Made by a program: the position numbers and the translations under genes. A stretch of DNA of 64,000 bases from Hygrophila difformis (taxonomy: Eukaryota; Streptophyta; Magnoliopsida; Lamiales; Acanthaceae): assembly GCA_030278955.1 (NCBI GenBank), contig JAOANR010000014.1:19532068-19596067 (forward strand), read 5' to 3'. The notes below the pieces were generated by a model. That model was not told the origin of the DNA. It ran no database searches and worked only from the letters and a program-made list of their open reading frames with translations. Positions 21,564 to 33,720 of the stretch are shown one piece after another (the stretch's first letter is position 1; each line of letters starts with the position of its first letter).

Positions 21564-22160
21564 GGCTAGCTAGCTAGGTTTAATTCTGATGCTGTCCTTT
21601 GGTTTATTATTATCGCCGCGGTAATTGCAACGAGGAAGAATAAAAAAAAAGGGGAAGAAATTAGGGTTGTTTACAGTTCTTCATACACTAACACAACTGG
21701 AATCAAAATGGGGTTTTTGGCCTCACAAATGATCTACACATGAATGTTGATAGAAATACATCCACTGCACTGGCAATTAGGGTTACAAAAAAGGGAAGTT
21801 CTTGGATTAGCTATTGATTGTTTCCTCTCTTCTCAATCAATAACCAAAAATTTCAATAATGAAGAAGGTGAATTCATTAAATTTGTTGGAAGTGGGGATG
21901 GTGAGAAGTGGAATCTTGAAGGTGGTTTGCTTATTAGATTATTAATAGAGAGGGTTCCTCCATTGATGGCGTGTGTGTGTCTCCCCACTATATATTCTAT
22001 GGTATACATCAACTTTCGCTTGTGTATTGACCAGTGTCATGAAATGCAAGTACCAAATGGCTATAATTATAAGTGGATGCAACGGTATGCACATAGTAAA
22101 TGTAGATGTAAAATTTTCTCCCCCAAATTCTACAAAACAGACTCCGAGTGAGTAGGGGCA
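21564..22160 (-). promoter_or_regulatory. Probable 5' UTR and promoter of NPF copy 1
   Basis: A TATATA-containing stretch at about 21989-21996 (minus strand) lies roughly 430 bp before the ATG, with pyrimidine-rich stretches between. This is inference from position; no transcript evidence exists and an upstream UTR exon is not excluded. Confidence 0.25.
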
Positions 22161-23125
22161 CTACATCCCCAAGGGCCGCCTAATTAAGGTATTCAAGTTC
22201 CTAATTTGGACGACTTAATTAGAATTGCAACATGTAATAATAATTGAATAATATTGCTCATCGAAAAAATTGAATAATATTGAAATTGCAATCCAGTTAT
22301 TACACAGGCATGACAATTGCCTGTATGTGATGGGTACATATAAATAAATGATGTTGCTATTCATTGGATTGTTATCTGTGAGTCACTACCAATCATTTTC
22401 CCAGACGGCGCATACATAATTCCCCATCATTTTTGGGGTCTTGCATTACGTTGTCACTACACATCATTTTTCCAGACACACAAATCATTATTTATCTCAT
22501 CATCATTTTTAGGGAGTCCAGCATCACAACAGCATGTGTTGCTGCAGCACCCTACCCATTCCCATTGACATTGCTCAATGTGGCAACATGGACAATTGAC
22601 AAAAGCAACTTGATGTAGTAATAAAGCGTAGGGACTTGTAATATCAATTTCTTGATCTATATATACTCTTCAAGAAGTTGGGTCAAAGAATTACTCATTT
22701 TGCTCACACGCCAAATTTACAACAATGGGACGCATCTCTTCGAGTATGATGGATTAGATCGCATCTCTAGTGTGATAACAAGAAAAATTTCTTTTAGTGA
22801 CATCTCATAAGAAAACATCGCTAAAAGTAATTAACCATCTTTTTGGGATTTGCGACTCTTTTTGTGACTCTTTTTTTTTTTTTCCTATTCTTATTTTAAC
22901 GACACCTAAAGCCTTGCTAATAACGGCCTCCCTTTTTCTTTTTTTTTTTCCCCCTTTGGTAGTTTGCATCTTCAGTCTTATGGGGGTATACAGTGATTCC
23001 GTAGGTAGTGATCCTATAAATTTGATCGACGACACAACAGAAATAGTTTAAAGAGGAATTTCGTAACTCAAATAACATCTCGAACTTCGTAACTCAAATA
23101 ACATCGTCAGTTAACGATCCACATA
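22161..23125. other. Intergenic DNA, nothing recognised
   Basis: AT-rich, with poly(T) runs near 22870 and 22940 and a repeated CATCATTTTT phrase near 22430-22510. No gene, RNA or clear element can be supported. The last five bases (ACATA) are the left target-site duplication of the TRIM. Confidence 0.5.
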
Positions 23126-23760
23126 TGTTGAAGTACAAACTCAAGTCCCACATCCAAAGAATAGGAAAAGATAATTCTAAATATAAGAGTCCACCTAAGT
23201 CCAATTAGTCCTTTTGGGAGGAGCCCAAAAACAAAACTGTGCGGCCTTGGCCCAAAGCGGACAATATTATACTAATTCCGGAGTTAGGTTGGCGGTCTCA
23301 GTCCCAATAATTGGTATCAGGACCCAGGTTCGGGGATCGAGTCACTAGACTCAGTGGTGGACTGCGTGTGTGGGAGGCCCTCAATTTGTGTGCCCTGGCG
23401 ATTGAAATCCGTATCGGTGCCTTGTATCGAAAGTCACACTGATATTATGGTGGTCAGGTGACGTGTCCTGTTTGTCAGAGCAGCGGTGCAAAAGATAATC
23501 CTAAATATAAGAGTCCACCTAAGTCCACAAGGGGAGGCCACGAGGTCTGTGGTCCTTGGTTTGAGCGGAGGTGTTGAAGTACAAACTCAAGTCCCACATC
23601 GAAAGAATAGGAAAAGATAATCCTAAATATAAGAGTCCACCTAAGTCCAATTAGTATGAACCTTTTGGGAGGAGCCCAAAAACAAAACTGTACTGGCTTG
23701 GCCCAAAGCGTGCAATATCATAATAATGCCGGAGTTAGGTTAACGGTCGCAGTCCCAACA
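23126..23760 (+). mobile_element. Complete TRIM (terminal-repeat retrotransposon in miniature)
   Basis: Two similar direct repeats, 23126-23309 and 23572-23760, start TGTTGAAGTAC and end CCAATA / CCAACA. The first is followed by TTGGTATCAGGACC, a variant of the tRNA-Met primer site, and the second is preceded by the purine-rich GAGCGGAGG. ACATA flanks the whole at 23121-23125 and 23761-23765. There is no coding capacity in the 262-bp interior, part of which (about 23486-23520) repeats a piece of the LTR. The element is 635 bp long. Confidence 0.9.
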
Positions 23761-23765
23761 ACATA

Positions 23766-24347
23766 AGGGAAATTAAAGCACAATTTTTAAATAATTTTCA
23801 AAATCCATCAAAACACAACACTTGTTTTTAAGTGAACTCTAACGTTTATGCGTAAATGAATACAAAGAAAAGTCTTAAACTTAACATGAAGAAAATAAAA
23901 CGAGATAGGTACTCGATCAACAAAACAAGAATCACTTGATTTAGGCCAGATTTAATTAACCAATATCAATAGAAAACTGCCTAGAAAACAGCCACTTTTC
24001 AAATTTCTGCTATAACTCATAAAACCAACACAAAAAGGAAAAACTAGGCTGAAGTTTCTGCACATGTGAAAGGACACACATGAATATTGTGCTAAAATTT
24101 TTCTTCAAATTCAATATACATTCAACATATCACTCAATGTTTCTGTTATGGGGTGTACATTGGGATATAAAATTTATTTTCCAAAGGAAACATAGCTAAT
24201 TAATGACTCGAAACCAATTTTAGATAATTAAAGCTTAATCCCAGAAAGATCTTTGGATAAAGAACATAGTTTGATATTAAGCTTCTCCTCTTATTGCATT
24301 ATACGAGACAACATCTTTGTCATGGAAAGATTTAGTGCCTGTATTGG
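23766..24347. other. Intergenic DNA, nothing recognised
   Basis: AT-rich sequence without supported features. Its last about 65 bp (from 24281) are partly repeated on the far side of the next retrotransposon. Confidence 0.5.
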
Positions 24348-24352
24348 CAAAG

Positions 24353-24637
24353 TGTTGAATGTAACAAAGGAAGCAAAGCTCCAGCTGATCAAGGAAGGAG
24401 TCACACTGGAATTGGCTGATCTCGCTTATTTTGTCCATTTCATTTTCAGTTATGAGTTAGGGGCACTTATGTATTTTTACTCTTTGTTCTTTTGTGCATA
24501 AGCGTGTTCACGCTTTATGCTTCTGCTTGGAGTATATGTGTATAAATACTCCAGTCCTGTGTATTGTAAAACATTCTCTTCTTCTTCATCAATACACTTG
24601 ACAGTTATTTACATCGCATCTTTGAGCTTGTTTAACA
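24353..24637 (+). repeat. 5' LTR of Copia element (285 bp)
   Basis: TGTTGAATG to TTTAACA. It contains a TATA box (TATAAATA, 24541-24548) preceded by a palindromic AGCGTG-TT-CACGCT and followed by a pyrimidine-rich start region. Confidence 0.95.
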
Positions 24638-24758
24638 TGGTATCAGAGCTCATGGCGCTCGATTCTTCTCGATTCGTCTGATTCGGTTCTCAATTTCCAG
24701 ATTTCCTACCTCATATTCTCAATTTCCTTTGTTCCTTTCTCTACTGCGCTATCGATCT

Positions 24759-26501
24759 ATGGCGTCTACTACTGAAGCTGATTCCTCCGTCGAAGCTCCT
24801 CCACTACCTCCGTCAGCTGAGCTGGCTCTTACAGCAGCTGATCAACCACATCTCAAGCTAGCTCCGATCCTATTTGATGGTACAAATTGGAATTCATGGC
24901 GAATTGCGGTGAGAAATTCTCTTCGCGTCAAAACTAAGATAAAGTTCATTGAAGGTACTTTTACACGCCCTACCAGTGATGATCCTCTATATGATGAATG
25001 GATTAGAGTTGACTGCTTAATTCTGTCTTGGCTACATAATTCTATGGTTCCTGAAATCACTAGTCAGTATCTACATATTGAAACTTCATATGATCTGTGG
25101 AAGGAGTTGGAAGGATGTTATGGTATCACCTGTGGTCCTAAGGCTATTCTGTTGAAGAAGAAAATTGCAAATCTAACTCAAGGAAATAGATCTGTAACTC
25201 TCTACTTTAATGAGTTGAAGTCAAATTGGCATATTTTGAAAGCTTTGAAACCTTTTCCCAAATCGTGTAGTGCTGAGACTTTAAAAGCTTTGACGGATGC
25301 TGATGAATATGAACTGTTGACTCAGTTCATTATGGGACTTAATGATGACTTCACACATGTTAGCAACCAGATTCTCTTAATGGATCATCTGCCTTCTGTT
25401 TTCAAAGCTCATGCTATGCTATGTAATGTTGAGACTCAGAATAGCAGTTCGGTTTCTGCTGCTAATGATTCTAACTCTTCTGGATTTGCACTTGCCGTTA
25501 CTGAGAAAGACTCCAATGGAGTAAGAGGCAGCAGTATTGTATGTGGTTATTGCAAGAAAGTAGGGCATTCCAAAGAAAAATGTTACCAATTGGCGAACAA
25601 AAATGCTGTTTGTGACCACTGTAAAAAGAAAGGACATCACAAAGTCAATTGTTTTCTGCTTACTGGCGTGATACCTGACTGGTACAAGGCCTTGTCTGAT
25701 AAGAGGGGAAACAGATCTACTGCTGCTGCTGTGGTGACAACCAGTGAACCAGTTGGTGCAGTCAAAGCCACTAAAGGACCAGTCACTTCTGACTCAGATC
25801 GCATAGCCAAACTAGAGGAGATGTTCAGAGAAATGGCCAAGAATAATGGAGCTAACAACATCTATACACCTATGGATTATGCTGGAGGAGCCTTCATGGC
25901 AGGTAGCACTCTTAAAACTCCTTCTTTTAACTTGAGTAATTTGTGGCTTATTGACTCAGGAGCTAGTTGTCACATTTGTGCTTCACCATCATTATTGCTT
26001 GACCCTCAGCCTTATTCCCTATATCATCCCATAACTCTGCCAGATGGCACTACCAAGTTCCCTTCACTTATTGGCTCAGTGAAGTTGAACAACACACTTA
26101 CAGTACCAAATGTACTTTATGTACCTGGTATTGTATTAAATCTAATTTCTATCAGTCAACTTACCTATGACCTGCAGTGTCTTGCAATTTTTGATCCCAC
26201 CTCTTGCACATTGCAGGACCTGAAGTCTAATCAAATCATACTCAAAGTTTCTTTGAACTACAAACTCTATACTGTTGGTTGTTCCTATGCAGGTGGTTCT
26301 GCTTTCTTTCCTGTTAATTCTGTTAACAGTCTTACCTCAGATAATGTAATAAATTGGCATTATAAACTTGGCCATCCTTCTAGCATAGTTATGAAACATC
26401 TTGGCTTCAAAATTGATGAGTCCTCTTCTATTCCTTGTGACATTTGTTATTCTTCTAAAATGCATAGAATTCTTTTCCCACCAGCAATTCTAAAGCTGTG
26501 A
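24759..26501 (+). pseudogene. gag: Copia gag and protease, ends at a frameshift
   Basis: From the ATG at 24759 (the frame is open from 24729, but this ATG begins the typical M-A-S-T start) the protein has the Copia gag domain (about residues 40-230; L-F-D-G-T-N-W). Two adjacent CCHC knuckles follow (25542-25583 and 25608-25649), then the protease motif D-S-G-A-S-C (about 25954-25971) and the start of the integrase zinc region (W-H-Y-K-L-G-H, C-D-I-C). The frame closes at TGA 26499-26501 because one base appears to be missing shortly upstream. Polyprotein synthesis past this point would need frameshifting. Confidence 0.85.
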
Positions 26502-29287
26502 ATCCCTTTGACTTGATTCATTGTGATGTTTGGGGACCCTTTACTCCCCTAGATAAGAATGGTTTCAGATTTATGCTCACCATAGTTGATGATGCTTCTC
26601 GGGCAACATGGATATTCCTTATGAAACAAAAGTCAGACACTTCAGTCCTTTTATCTCAATTCTTTGCTCTGGCCAAGACTCAATATAATGGAATGGTTAA
26701 GGTGCTTAGATCTGACAATGGCTCGGAATTCTGCAACAAAACATGTATGTCCTTGATGCAAAGGCTTGGAATAATCCACCAGACTTCTTGCATCTACACT
26801 CCTCAGCAGAATGGTCAAGTTGAAAGGAAGCACCAACACTTGATCCAAGTGGCCAGAAGTTTACTTCTCACATCTGGCGTTTCAAAGATCTACTGGGGAG
26901 ATGCCATGCTAAGTGCTGCATACATCATCAACAGATTGCCCTCTAAAGTTCTAGGGTGGAATTCTCCATATGAAACTCTCACAGGCAACAAACCAGATCT
27001 TTCACCACTGCACACCTTTGGTTGCTTGTGCTACATGAAGATCCTTCAGCCTCACATTGGTAAACTTGATCCCAGAGGCTTGAAAGGAGTAAATTTGGGT
27101 ATTGTTCCTAATAAAAAGGGCTACAAGATTCTTGATCTAGCTACTATGAAGATACATATTTCAAGGGATGTCACATTTTTTTATTCTATTTTTCCTTTTA
27201 AAGATAGTAACCTTACCTCACATTCCCAAACACACACCCTACAGTCTAACTCTACTGAGCTTCCTACTGAAGCTCAGGACACAAACCTTCTCCCTGAGGA
27301 GCCTACTGCACCTCAGGTGGACAAGCACTCTCCTTTGGTTCCTCCTGAACCAATGAGGCAAACCACTGACTCTCTCTCTACTGAGTCTCCCACTGAAACT
27401 CAGAATGTGCATACCTCTGTGGAGGCTTCCAGTGAAATCTCCACCTCAGCTGGACCATCTCCTATGGTCCAACTTCCTTCTCCTGTTTCCAGCACAGATG
27501 AGGCATCTGTTCCTGTTGTCCCTTGCTCACAAAGACCTCAAAGAGAAAGACGGATGCCTGCTAGATACAAGGATTACTATTGTGGATCTATGGTGGATCC
27601 AGAGTTTGTACCTCAGTCTTTTGAACAAGTCAAGGGAATTCCACATTGGGAAGCTGCTGTTCAATCTGAGATTGAAGCCTTGGTGAATAATCAAACCTGG
27701 GATGTTGTCTCAAAGCCTGCTGACAAGCGTGCCATTGGTTGTAAGTGGATTTTTAGGGTGAAACATCACCCTGATGGAAGCATTAGCAAATACAAAGCAA
27801 GGTTAGTTGCTAAAGGCTTTCACCAAAAATATGGTGAAGACTATAAGGACTCCTTTGCACCTGTTGCCAAAACAGTCAGTGTCAGGTTACTCTTTGCATT
27901 AGCTGCTTCTTTTAGATGGTCACTGTCACAGCTTGATGTCAATAATGCTTTCCTCCATGGTGATCTTGAAGAAGACATTTATATGCAGTGTCCCCCTGGA
28001 CTTGGTGCCCTCCCAAATCAAGTTTGCAAACTCAAGAAATCTCTATATGGCCTTAAACAGGCACCTAGGCAATGGTATGGTGCCTTATCTCAGTTTCTCC
28101 AAGACTGTGGCTACTCTCCTACCTACAATGACCAGTGTGTATTCTTGAAGTTCACTGGTGTTGGCTTAGTCATGTTAGTTGTGTATGTTGATGATGTGCT
28201 TATTAATGGAGCAGATTCGTCTGAGATCAGTGACATCAAACACAAGTTACACCACAAGTTCACAATTAAAGACTTGGGTTCTGCTGCATATTTTCTTGGT
28301 ATGGAAATTGAAACATCCTCCTCTGGATATTCTATATCACAGGCCAAGTATACATCAGACTTGTTGACTGAAGTTGCTGTGCCTCTCAATCCAAAAGCTC
28401 ACTCTCCATGTCAAGCCCACAAGACCATGTCTGTTGATGGCCCCTTGTTTGAAGATCCACACCTCTACAGGAAGATGGTAGGGAAATTATTGTATCTTGG
28501 CTTCTCTAGGCCTGATATCTGCTATAGCGTCCAACAACTAAGTCAATACATGAATGCTCCTTCAACTGAGCATTGGCAAGGAGTCCTCCGTGTTCTTCAA
28601 TATCTACATAACAGTCCCAGGATTGGTCTTCACTTTCCCTTTGGCTTAGCTCTCAACATCAAAGGCTACTGTGACTCGGACTGGGGGAATTGTCCAGTCA
28701 CAAGGAGATCCCTCACAGGCTACTGTGTGTTCATAGGTGATTGCCTGGTTGCTTGGAAAACTAAGAAACAAGATTATGTTTCTAAAAGCTCCACAGAAGC
28801 TGAGTATCGAAGCCTTGGAGCTGTAGCAGCAGAGCTCCTGTGGATAGGTTCTTTATTCACAGAGCTCAAACTCCCTCTACCCGGTCCCTATTCCATTTTT
28901 TGTGACAACCTCTCTGCCATTCAGCTTGTTAAAAACCCGATGCATCATGAGAAGACCAAACACATTGATATAGGGTGTTTGTTTGTTCGTGATTACTACC
29001 AGAAAAAACTCATCGATCCTATCTTTGTTCCCTCATCATCTCAATTGGCGGACATGTTTACGAAGGGTCTTCCTCCCAAGGTGTTTCAGTCTTTATGCTC
29101 CAAACTGAACCTCTGGCGACGTTCAGTTTGCGGGGGGATGTTGAATGTAACAAAGGAAGCAAAGCTCCAGCTGATCAAGGAAGGAGTCACACTGGAATTG
29201 GCTGATCTCGCTTATTTTGTCCATTTCATTTTCAGTTATGAGTTAGGGGCACTTATGTATTTTTACTCTTTGTTCTTTTGTGCATAA
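26498..29287 (+). pseudogene. pol: Copia integrase core, reverse transcriptase and RNase H (downstream half of broken pol)
   Basis: Open for 929 codons from about 26498 (a GTG, not an ATG, so not an independent gene). The integrase core D, D, E triad is visible (H-C-D-V-W-G, S-D-N-G-S-E-F, N-G-Q-V-E-R-K). The reverse transcriptase has L-D-V-N-N-A-F and Y-V-D-D at 28184-28195. RNase H has C-D-S-D-W and S-T-E-A-E-Y. The frame runs across the polypurine tract and about 49 codons into the 3' LTR before stopping. Catalytic residues are intact, and the only visible defect is the upstream frameshift. Confidence 0.85.
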
Positions 29288-29423
29288 GCGTGTTCACGCT
29301 TTATGCTTCTGCTTGGAGTATATGTGTATAAATACTCCAGTCCTGTGTATTGTAAAACATTCTCTTCTTCTTCATCAATACACTTGACAGTTATTTACAT
29401 CGCATCTTTGAGCTTGTTTAACA
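29139..29423 (+). repeat. 3' LTR of Copia element (285 bp)
   Basis: Reads the same as the 5' LTR at every base compared by eye; followed by the CAAAG duplication. Confidence 0.95.
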
Positions 29424-29428
29424 CAAAG

Positions 29429-29649
29429 CTTTTTGAAAGTATTGGCAAAGCTTCTCCTCTTATTTGTCATGGAAAGATTTAGTGCCTGTATTGCAGGACT
29501 TATTATAAAAGAGAATTTAAATGAGTTACAAATTTTATCTATCATGTTTTGAACCCCTTTGAGGTCTTGTTGGACAAATAATTAACTGCGAAATTGAATC
29601 GAATCCAACCAAATTTCCGATTAGGTTCACACAAAAACCAACACACACG
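29429..29649. other. Flank with partial copy of the sequence left of the Copia element
   Basis: GCTTCTCCTCTTATT and TTTGTCATGGAAAGATTTAG... at 29450-29493 repeat 24281-24347, but without about 22 bp that lie between the two pieces on the left. The rest shows nothing recognisable. Confidence 0.6.
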
Positions 29650-30258
29650 TTAAAGCGGCGTTGGACGTCAGATTTGACGGAGCGGCCGCTCCAACGTCGC
29701 CGCTAAAATCCGTCCGCCATCGCCATTATTCCTGTCCTTCTACAGTGCACCGTCCGCCATCGCCATTATTCCTGTCCTACAGTGCACCGCGATTTTCCGC
29801 GGTGCACTGTTCACACCGCTACATATTTATTCTTTTTTTTTCTTTTTCATTTTCTTTGTTTTTTGTTATTTCTTATGTAGTATTTTATGTAAATGCATTA
29901 TTTTTATATTGATTTCGTATTTTCAGATTTGTATTAATTAAAAAATTAATTCTTATTGCTTTTTAATTTGTTTGATGAATGGTATTTAAATTTTCTTCAA
30001 CAGATATAATTTGTATTTTTAATTAAATAATTTAAAATATAATATTATATAATATATATATATATATCAAAATAGTAATTAAAATTAATTAATAAATAAA
30101 ATATAATATGAATAGTAATGAAATCAAAATGGAATATTCTATTGTAGAGGAAAATATAGAGTTGTGGGTTGGAGAGAAATAGTGAAACACTGTAAATTTA
30201 ATTGAAGAATAGAAATAGTGTAACTGTAAAATAGAGTTTTGGGTTGGAGATGCCTTAA
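29650..30258. mobile_element. AT-rich MITE-like element with GC-rich end and perfect hairpin
   Basis: The right end reads GGGTTGGAGATGCCTTAA and the left TTAAAGCGGCGTTGGA, weak inverted repeats. Related terminal and internal text (TTTACAGT-TTCACT, CTCTATTT) occurs in the element at 52351-53130. The left part has a tandem GTCCGCCATCGCCATTATTC duplication (29711-29777). Borders are approximate and no coding frame is credible. Confidence 0.4.
29780..29809. other. Perfect 12-bp hairpin with 6-nt loop
   Basis: CAGTGCACCGCG, loop ATTTTC, CGCGGTGCACTG. It is a strong GC-rich stem in AT-rich surroundings; function unknown. Confidence 0.8.
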
Positions 30259-30719
30259 TGTAGGTTCGATTTTGAAATTTTAATTTCAGGTAAATCAACC
30301 GAATACAGTAACCATTACATTAATATTCCATGAACAACACAACAATGACAAAAACAAGAACATATTTACATCCCTTAATTTTCAATGCGCATGGGCACAA
30401 ACGCAACAATACAAGCTGCATATTCGATGTTTCTCAACTGAAATACAGACAATATAGTCACAATTATCTAACACAACCATTTTTCAAACTAAAATGGGCA
30501 GAGAGCCAGAGATACAAACATCTATCTTCTCCAACTTCAAATTTCTCATACTAACACTAAATCCGACAGTCCCCAGAATACAAGAAAAAGAAAAGATACA
30601 GAAGACTGGCACCGCCAGTTCGAATCAAACTAATATATATCATAATCGTCATACGAATGATCAAAATGCAGCACCACCTCATTGTATAACAATAACAAGT
30701 ATAATGATAATAAAAATTA

Positions 30720-32835
30720 CTATGCGGGGGTTTTTCTGTTAGGTTCGAACGCGTACTTGATTATCGACTCCTTGATTGGAAGAAGCTCAGGAAACTCTTT
30801 CTTCAACTTGGAGGCATCCATTTCGTTGTTGCTTCTAGGAGCAACGATCACCTTTGCTTGCTCTTCCAGAGTAAAGTTGGCCCATTTGAAGTCTGGATCG
30901 ATGTACTTCTTGTACATCTCCAAGATCTCGTTGTGGCTGACGGCGCCAGGGTTTGTGAAGTTCCATATGCCCCTGAGATTCCGCTTGGCCATCTCAATGG
31001 AAATGGGAAGAAGCTCATCCAACACTGTCATGCTGTTGGGGATGTCAACCACTTTGTTGTATCTTGAAATCTTAGTGATGAAATTGCGCGGATTGCTCAG
31101 GTCTGAAGATATTGGCATTCGTACTCTGAGGGTGCAAACATTGTCATATTCTTTCAAGAGCTCTTCCACCTATTAGAAAAATCGAGAACATGAAACTAGA
31201 TTGTGAACAAAGCACAAGCAGTGCAGGTGGATGGTGAAGAAATTATGTGCGTAACAGGGATAGTACCATTGCTTTAGTTTTTGAATAGAATGAGCCGGTG
31301 AAATTCGGCTTATCTTCCTCCTTGAATCCAATTCCAGAACCTTGAGGATGTGCAGCATCGTATTCAAATATACATCCAGTGGCAAAGTTGATTAGAATCA
31401 GTCCATTCTCTCTGCATACATCTGCAAGGGTCAATGTGCCAACAACGTTGGCACGGATTGTTTCAGTCTTGTGGCTTTCGCACCAATCAACATTGGGTCT
31501 ACCAGTTACACCAGCAGCATTGAAAACATGCGTTGGTTTAACAGCAAGGATATCTGCAGTAAGCTGTGAACGATGCTCAAGACGTCCCTTTCCATATTCG
31601 TAGGGAATGCCCTGTTTCTCACACAATTTTCCAAGCAGACCACCAATCCATCCAGTCCTACCGTAGATCAAGAACTTTAAGTTTGATTTTGACGAGGCGC
31701 TTTTGGGAGTGGGTGACAGCATTTTACTCTGGTTCGAGTTTTCACTGAATTCAGATTTACCAGATTCAAACTTTTCAGCACCATCAAAATGCCTCTCGAT
31801 TCCACCAGGCATCATCAACATTCTAGGATGAGGCAGCAATGCGCCAGATACATCACCCCACCAGTCGGGGTTGCTGGTGTACCACTCAATTGTCTTCTTC
31901 AGGCCATCTTCCCAAGCAGTCCTTTCTGACCAACCTAAATTCTTCAGCTTTTGGTCGTCAAGGAAATATCTCTGATCATTAAATGGCCTGTTTTCCACAA
32001 ACTGAATGTTCTTGTCAGGATCCATGTTAAACAATTTGCATATGTCTTTGGCAACATCGATTACTCTCCTCTCCCTTGTTGTTCCGATGTTGTAGACATG
32101 GCCATTCTCTCCCTTGTGAAGAATGACTTCAAAGGCCTCAGCAACATCCTCACAATAAAGGTAACTTCGCACGTTGGCACCATCACCATGAATTGGAAGT
32201 GTTTTCCCTCTCATGGCTAAAAGGATGAACTTAGGAATTAGCTTCTCAGGGAACTGGTTAGGGCCATAAACATTGTTCCCCCTGGTGGTAATGACAGGTA
32301 AATCATATGACCTTGCATAAGCCATAACAAGCATTTCTGCCCCAGCTTTTGTTGCAGAGTAAGGATTTGTTGGCAAGAGCTGTGTGGCCTCATGATTTCC
32401 TACAACAGCATCCACATCAGTCTCTCCATAGACTTCGTCAGTGCTAACATGGATAAACCTCCTAATCTGCCCCGTAACTTTGCAGGCCTCCAGAAGAACA
32501 TGAGTACCATAAATGTTGTTCTTGGTGAACTCAAAACTGTTTCCGAAAGAATTGTCAACGTGGGTTTGGGCAGCAAAGTGCATAATAGTGTCAATGTTCT
32601 CAGTGATGAGAAGGTAATTAACAAGGTCAGCACTCGCGATATCCCCCTTGACAAATTTAAAGTTGGGTGAGGATTTAGAAGGAAGGAGGTTTTTCAGATT
32701 AGAGCAGTAATCAAGTTTGTCCAGCACGACAATCTTGTACTCAGGGTAAGTTCTGATGAGCCTGTTGGCAACATGTGAAGCAATGAATCCAGCACCCCCA
32801 GTAAGAAGGATATTTTTGGGCTTGAAATTTGACAT
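30720..32835 (-). CDS. RHM1-like: Trifunctional UDP-L-rhamnose synthase (RHM)
   Basis: Converts UDP-glucose to UDP-L-rhamnose in the cytosol, supplying rhamnose for pectin (rhamnogalacturonan) and flavonoid glycosides. Exons: 31267-32835 and 30720-31169 (phase 0 GT-AG intron), 672 aa, close to the roughly 670 aa of plant RHMs. N-terminal 4,6-dehydratase: NAD-binding G-G-A-G-F-I-A at residues 13-19, T-D-E at 132-134, and Y-S-A-T-K at 159-163. A Ser/Lys-rich linker lies around 355-385. C-terminal epimerase/reductase: G-R-T-G-W-I-G-G at 392-399 and Y-S-K-T-K at 517-521. All catalytic motifs are intact. A first exon in the 5' UTR is predicted. Which paralogue (RHM1-3 type) it is cannot be told. 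Confidence 0.95.
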
Positions 32836-32846
32836 TATAGCCTAAT

Positions 32847-33720
32847 CTGCAAAAGCAACAACAAAGCCTAATTCAAAAAACAGATTCCCAGAACTCCAAT
32901 GCATGTATGAAAAAATAAAACTGTGTCTACATTATACAACCACTTTGATTCTACATCAAAGTTGAACTAATAAATACAGCATTGTAGTTTAAATATTTTA
33001 AATAACCTACAAAGACCACATTATCCTGTTCACAGAATAAGCAATCCCCGGAGACAATCAAAAAAAAGAAAAATGAAAATAAAGAAGCAATGCATATATC
33101 AATGTATAGCATACTCAAGCAATTTTAACACACATATTTACAAATTGTTACTTACAGAACTATCGCCTTAACAAGTGGCATCATAAGATCAACAAGAAAC
33201 ATTTTGAAAACGAAATTAGAATCAGAATCAGTAATTTCTTTTCATTTCAGATTGAAACCGTAACCCAAAAAATAAACAGAATGAAAGACGATTATATGTG
33301 TAATGTGTTAATGGCCTAAATAAAATATTTTCAGATCTCAAATAACTACCACATTCAAAGCTTCGACAATGCGCATACAAAATTGCAATCACAGATCCAC
33401 CATATATGCAGAAAATCGAAATTCATCGACCAATGATCAGCAATAGGCGTGATTTCAACCTCATTTGAACTTATATAAATACCTCGTGACATCAGAGAGA
33501 TATACGACATAAACACAACAAAATAAAATTACACAGATCGAAGAACATAAAGAAGAGAATCAACAAAATTGAAATGTCGGGAACTCACGGTGTATCCAAT
33601 TGTTGGGAAAAGGGATCGACGAAATGGCAAAATGGATGAGGAAAATTAAGAAAAATCAGAAAAGAAGACGCAGGGCGACTGAGTAGCGAGAAGCAAGGAG
33701 CGTCGAGGAACTCCACCTTA
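32847..33720 (-). promoter_or_regulatory. RHM 5' UTR exon and 743-bp UTR intron
   Basis: On the minus strand a donor CACC|GTGAGT lies at 33590/33589 and an acceptor TTTTGCAG| at 32847, 11 bp before the ATG. The exon upstream (33590 to about 33720) is pyrimidine-rich. TATA-like stretches (TATATGT) lie near 33740-33765. Leader introns like this are common in plant housekeeping genes and often raise expression. Inferred from splice motifs only. Confidence 0.6.

Larger units (their letters stand above)
24353..29423 (+). mobile_element. Young Ty1/Copia retrotransposon with frameshifted gag-pol
   Basis: 5071 bp, flanked by CAAAG at 24348-24352 and 29424-29428. The two 285-bp LTRs (24353-24637, 29139-29423) read as identical. 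The primer site TGGTATCAGAGC is at 24638-24649 and the polypurine tract (GCGGGGGGA) ends at 29138. Size, short LTRs and two CCHC knuckles fit a compact Copia lineage such as Ale, but the lineage call is tentative. One frameshift separates gag-protease from integrase-RT-RNase H. Confidence 0.95.

Noticed and set aside
21744..22151. 135-codon plus-strand frame upstream of NPF copy 1
   Set aside because: It lies in the probable promoter/leader of the divergent transporter gene, with no domain and no gene-like structure.
30858..32670. Plus-strand frames opposite the RHM exons
   Set aside because: They are antisense shadows of a well-conserved coding sequence on the minus strand.
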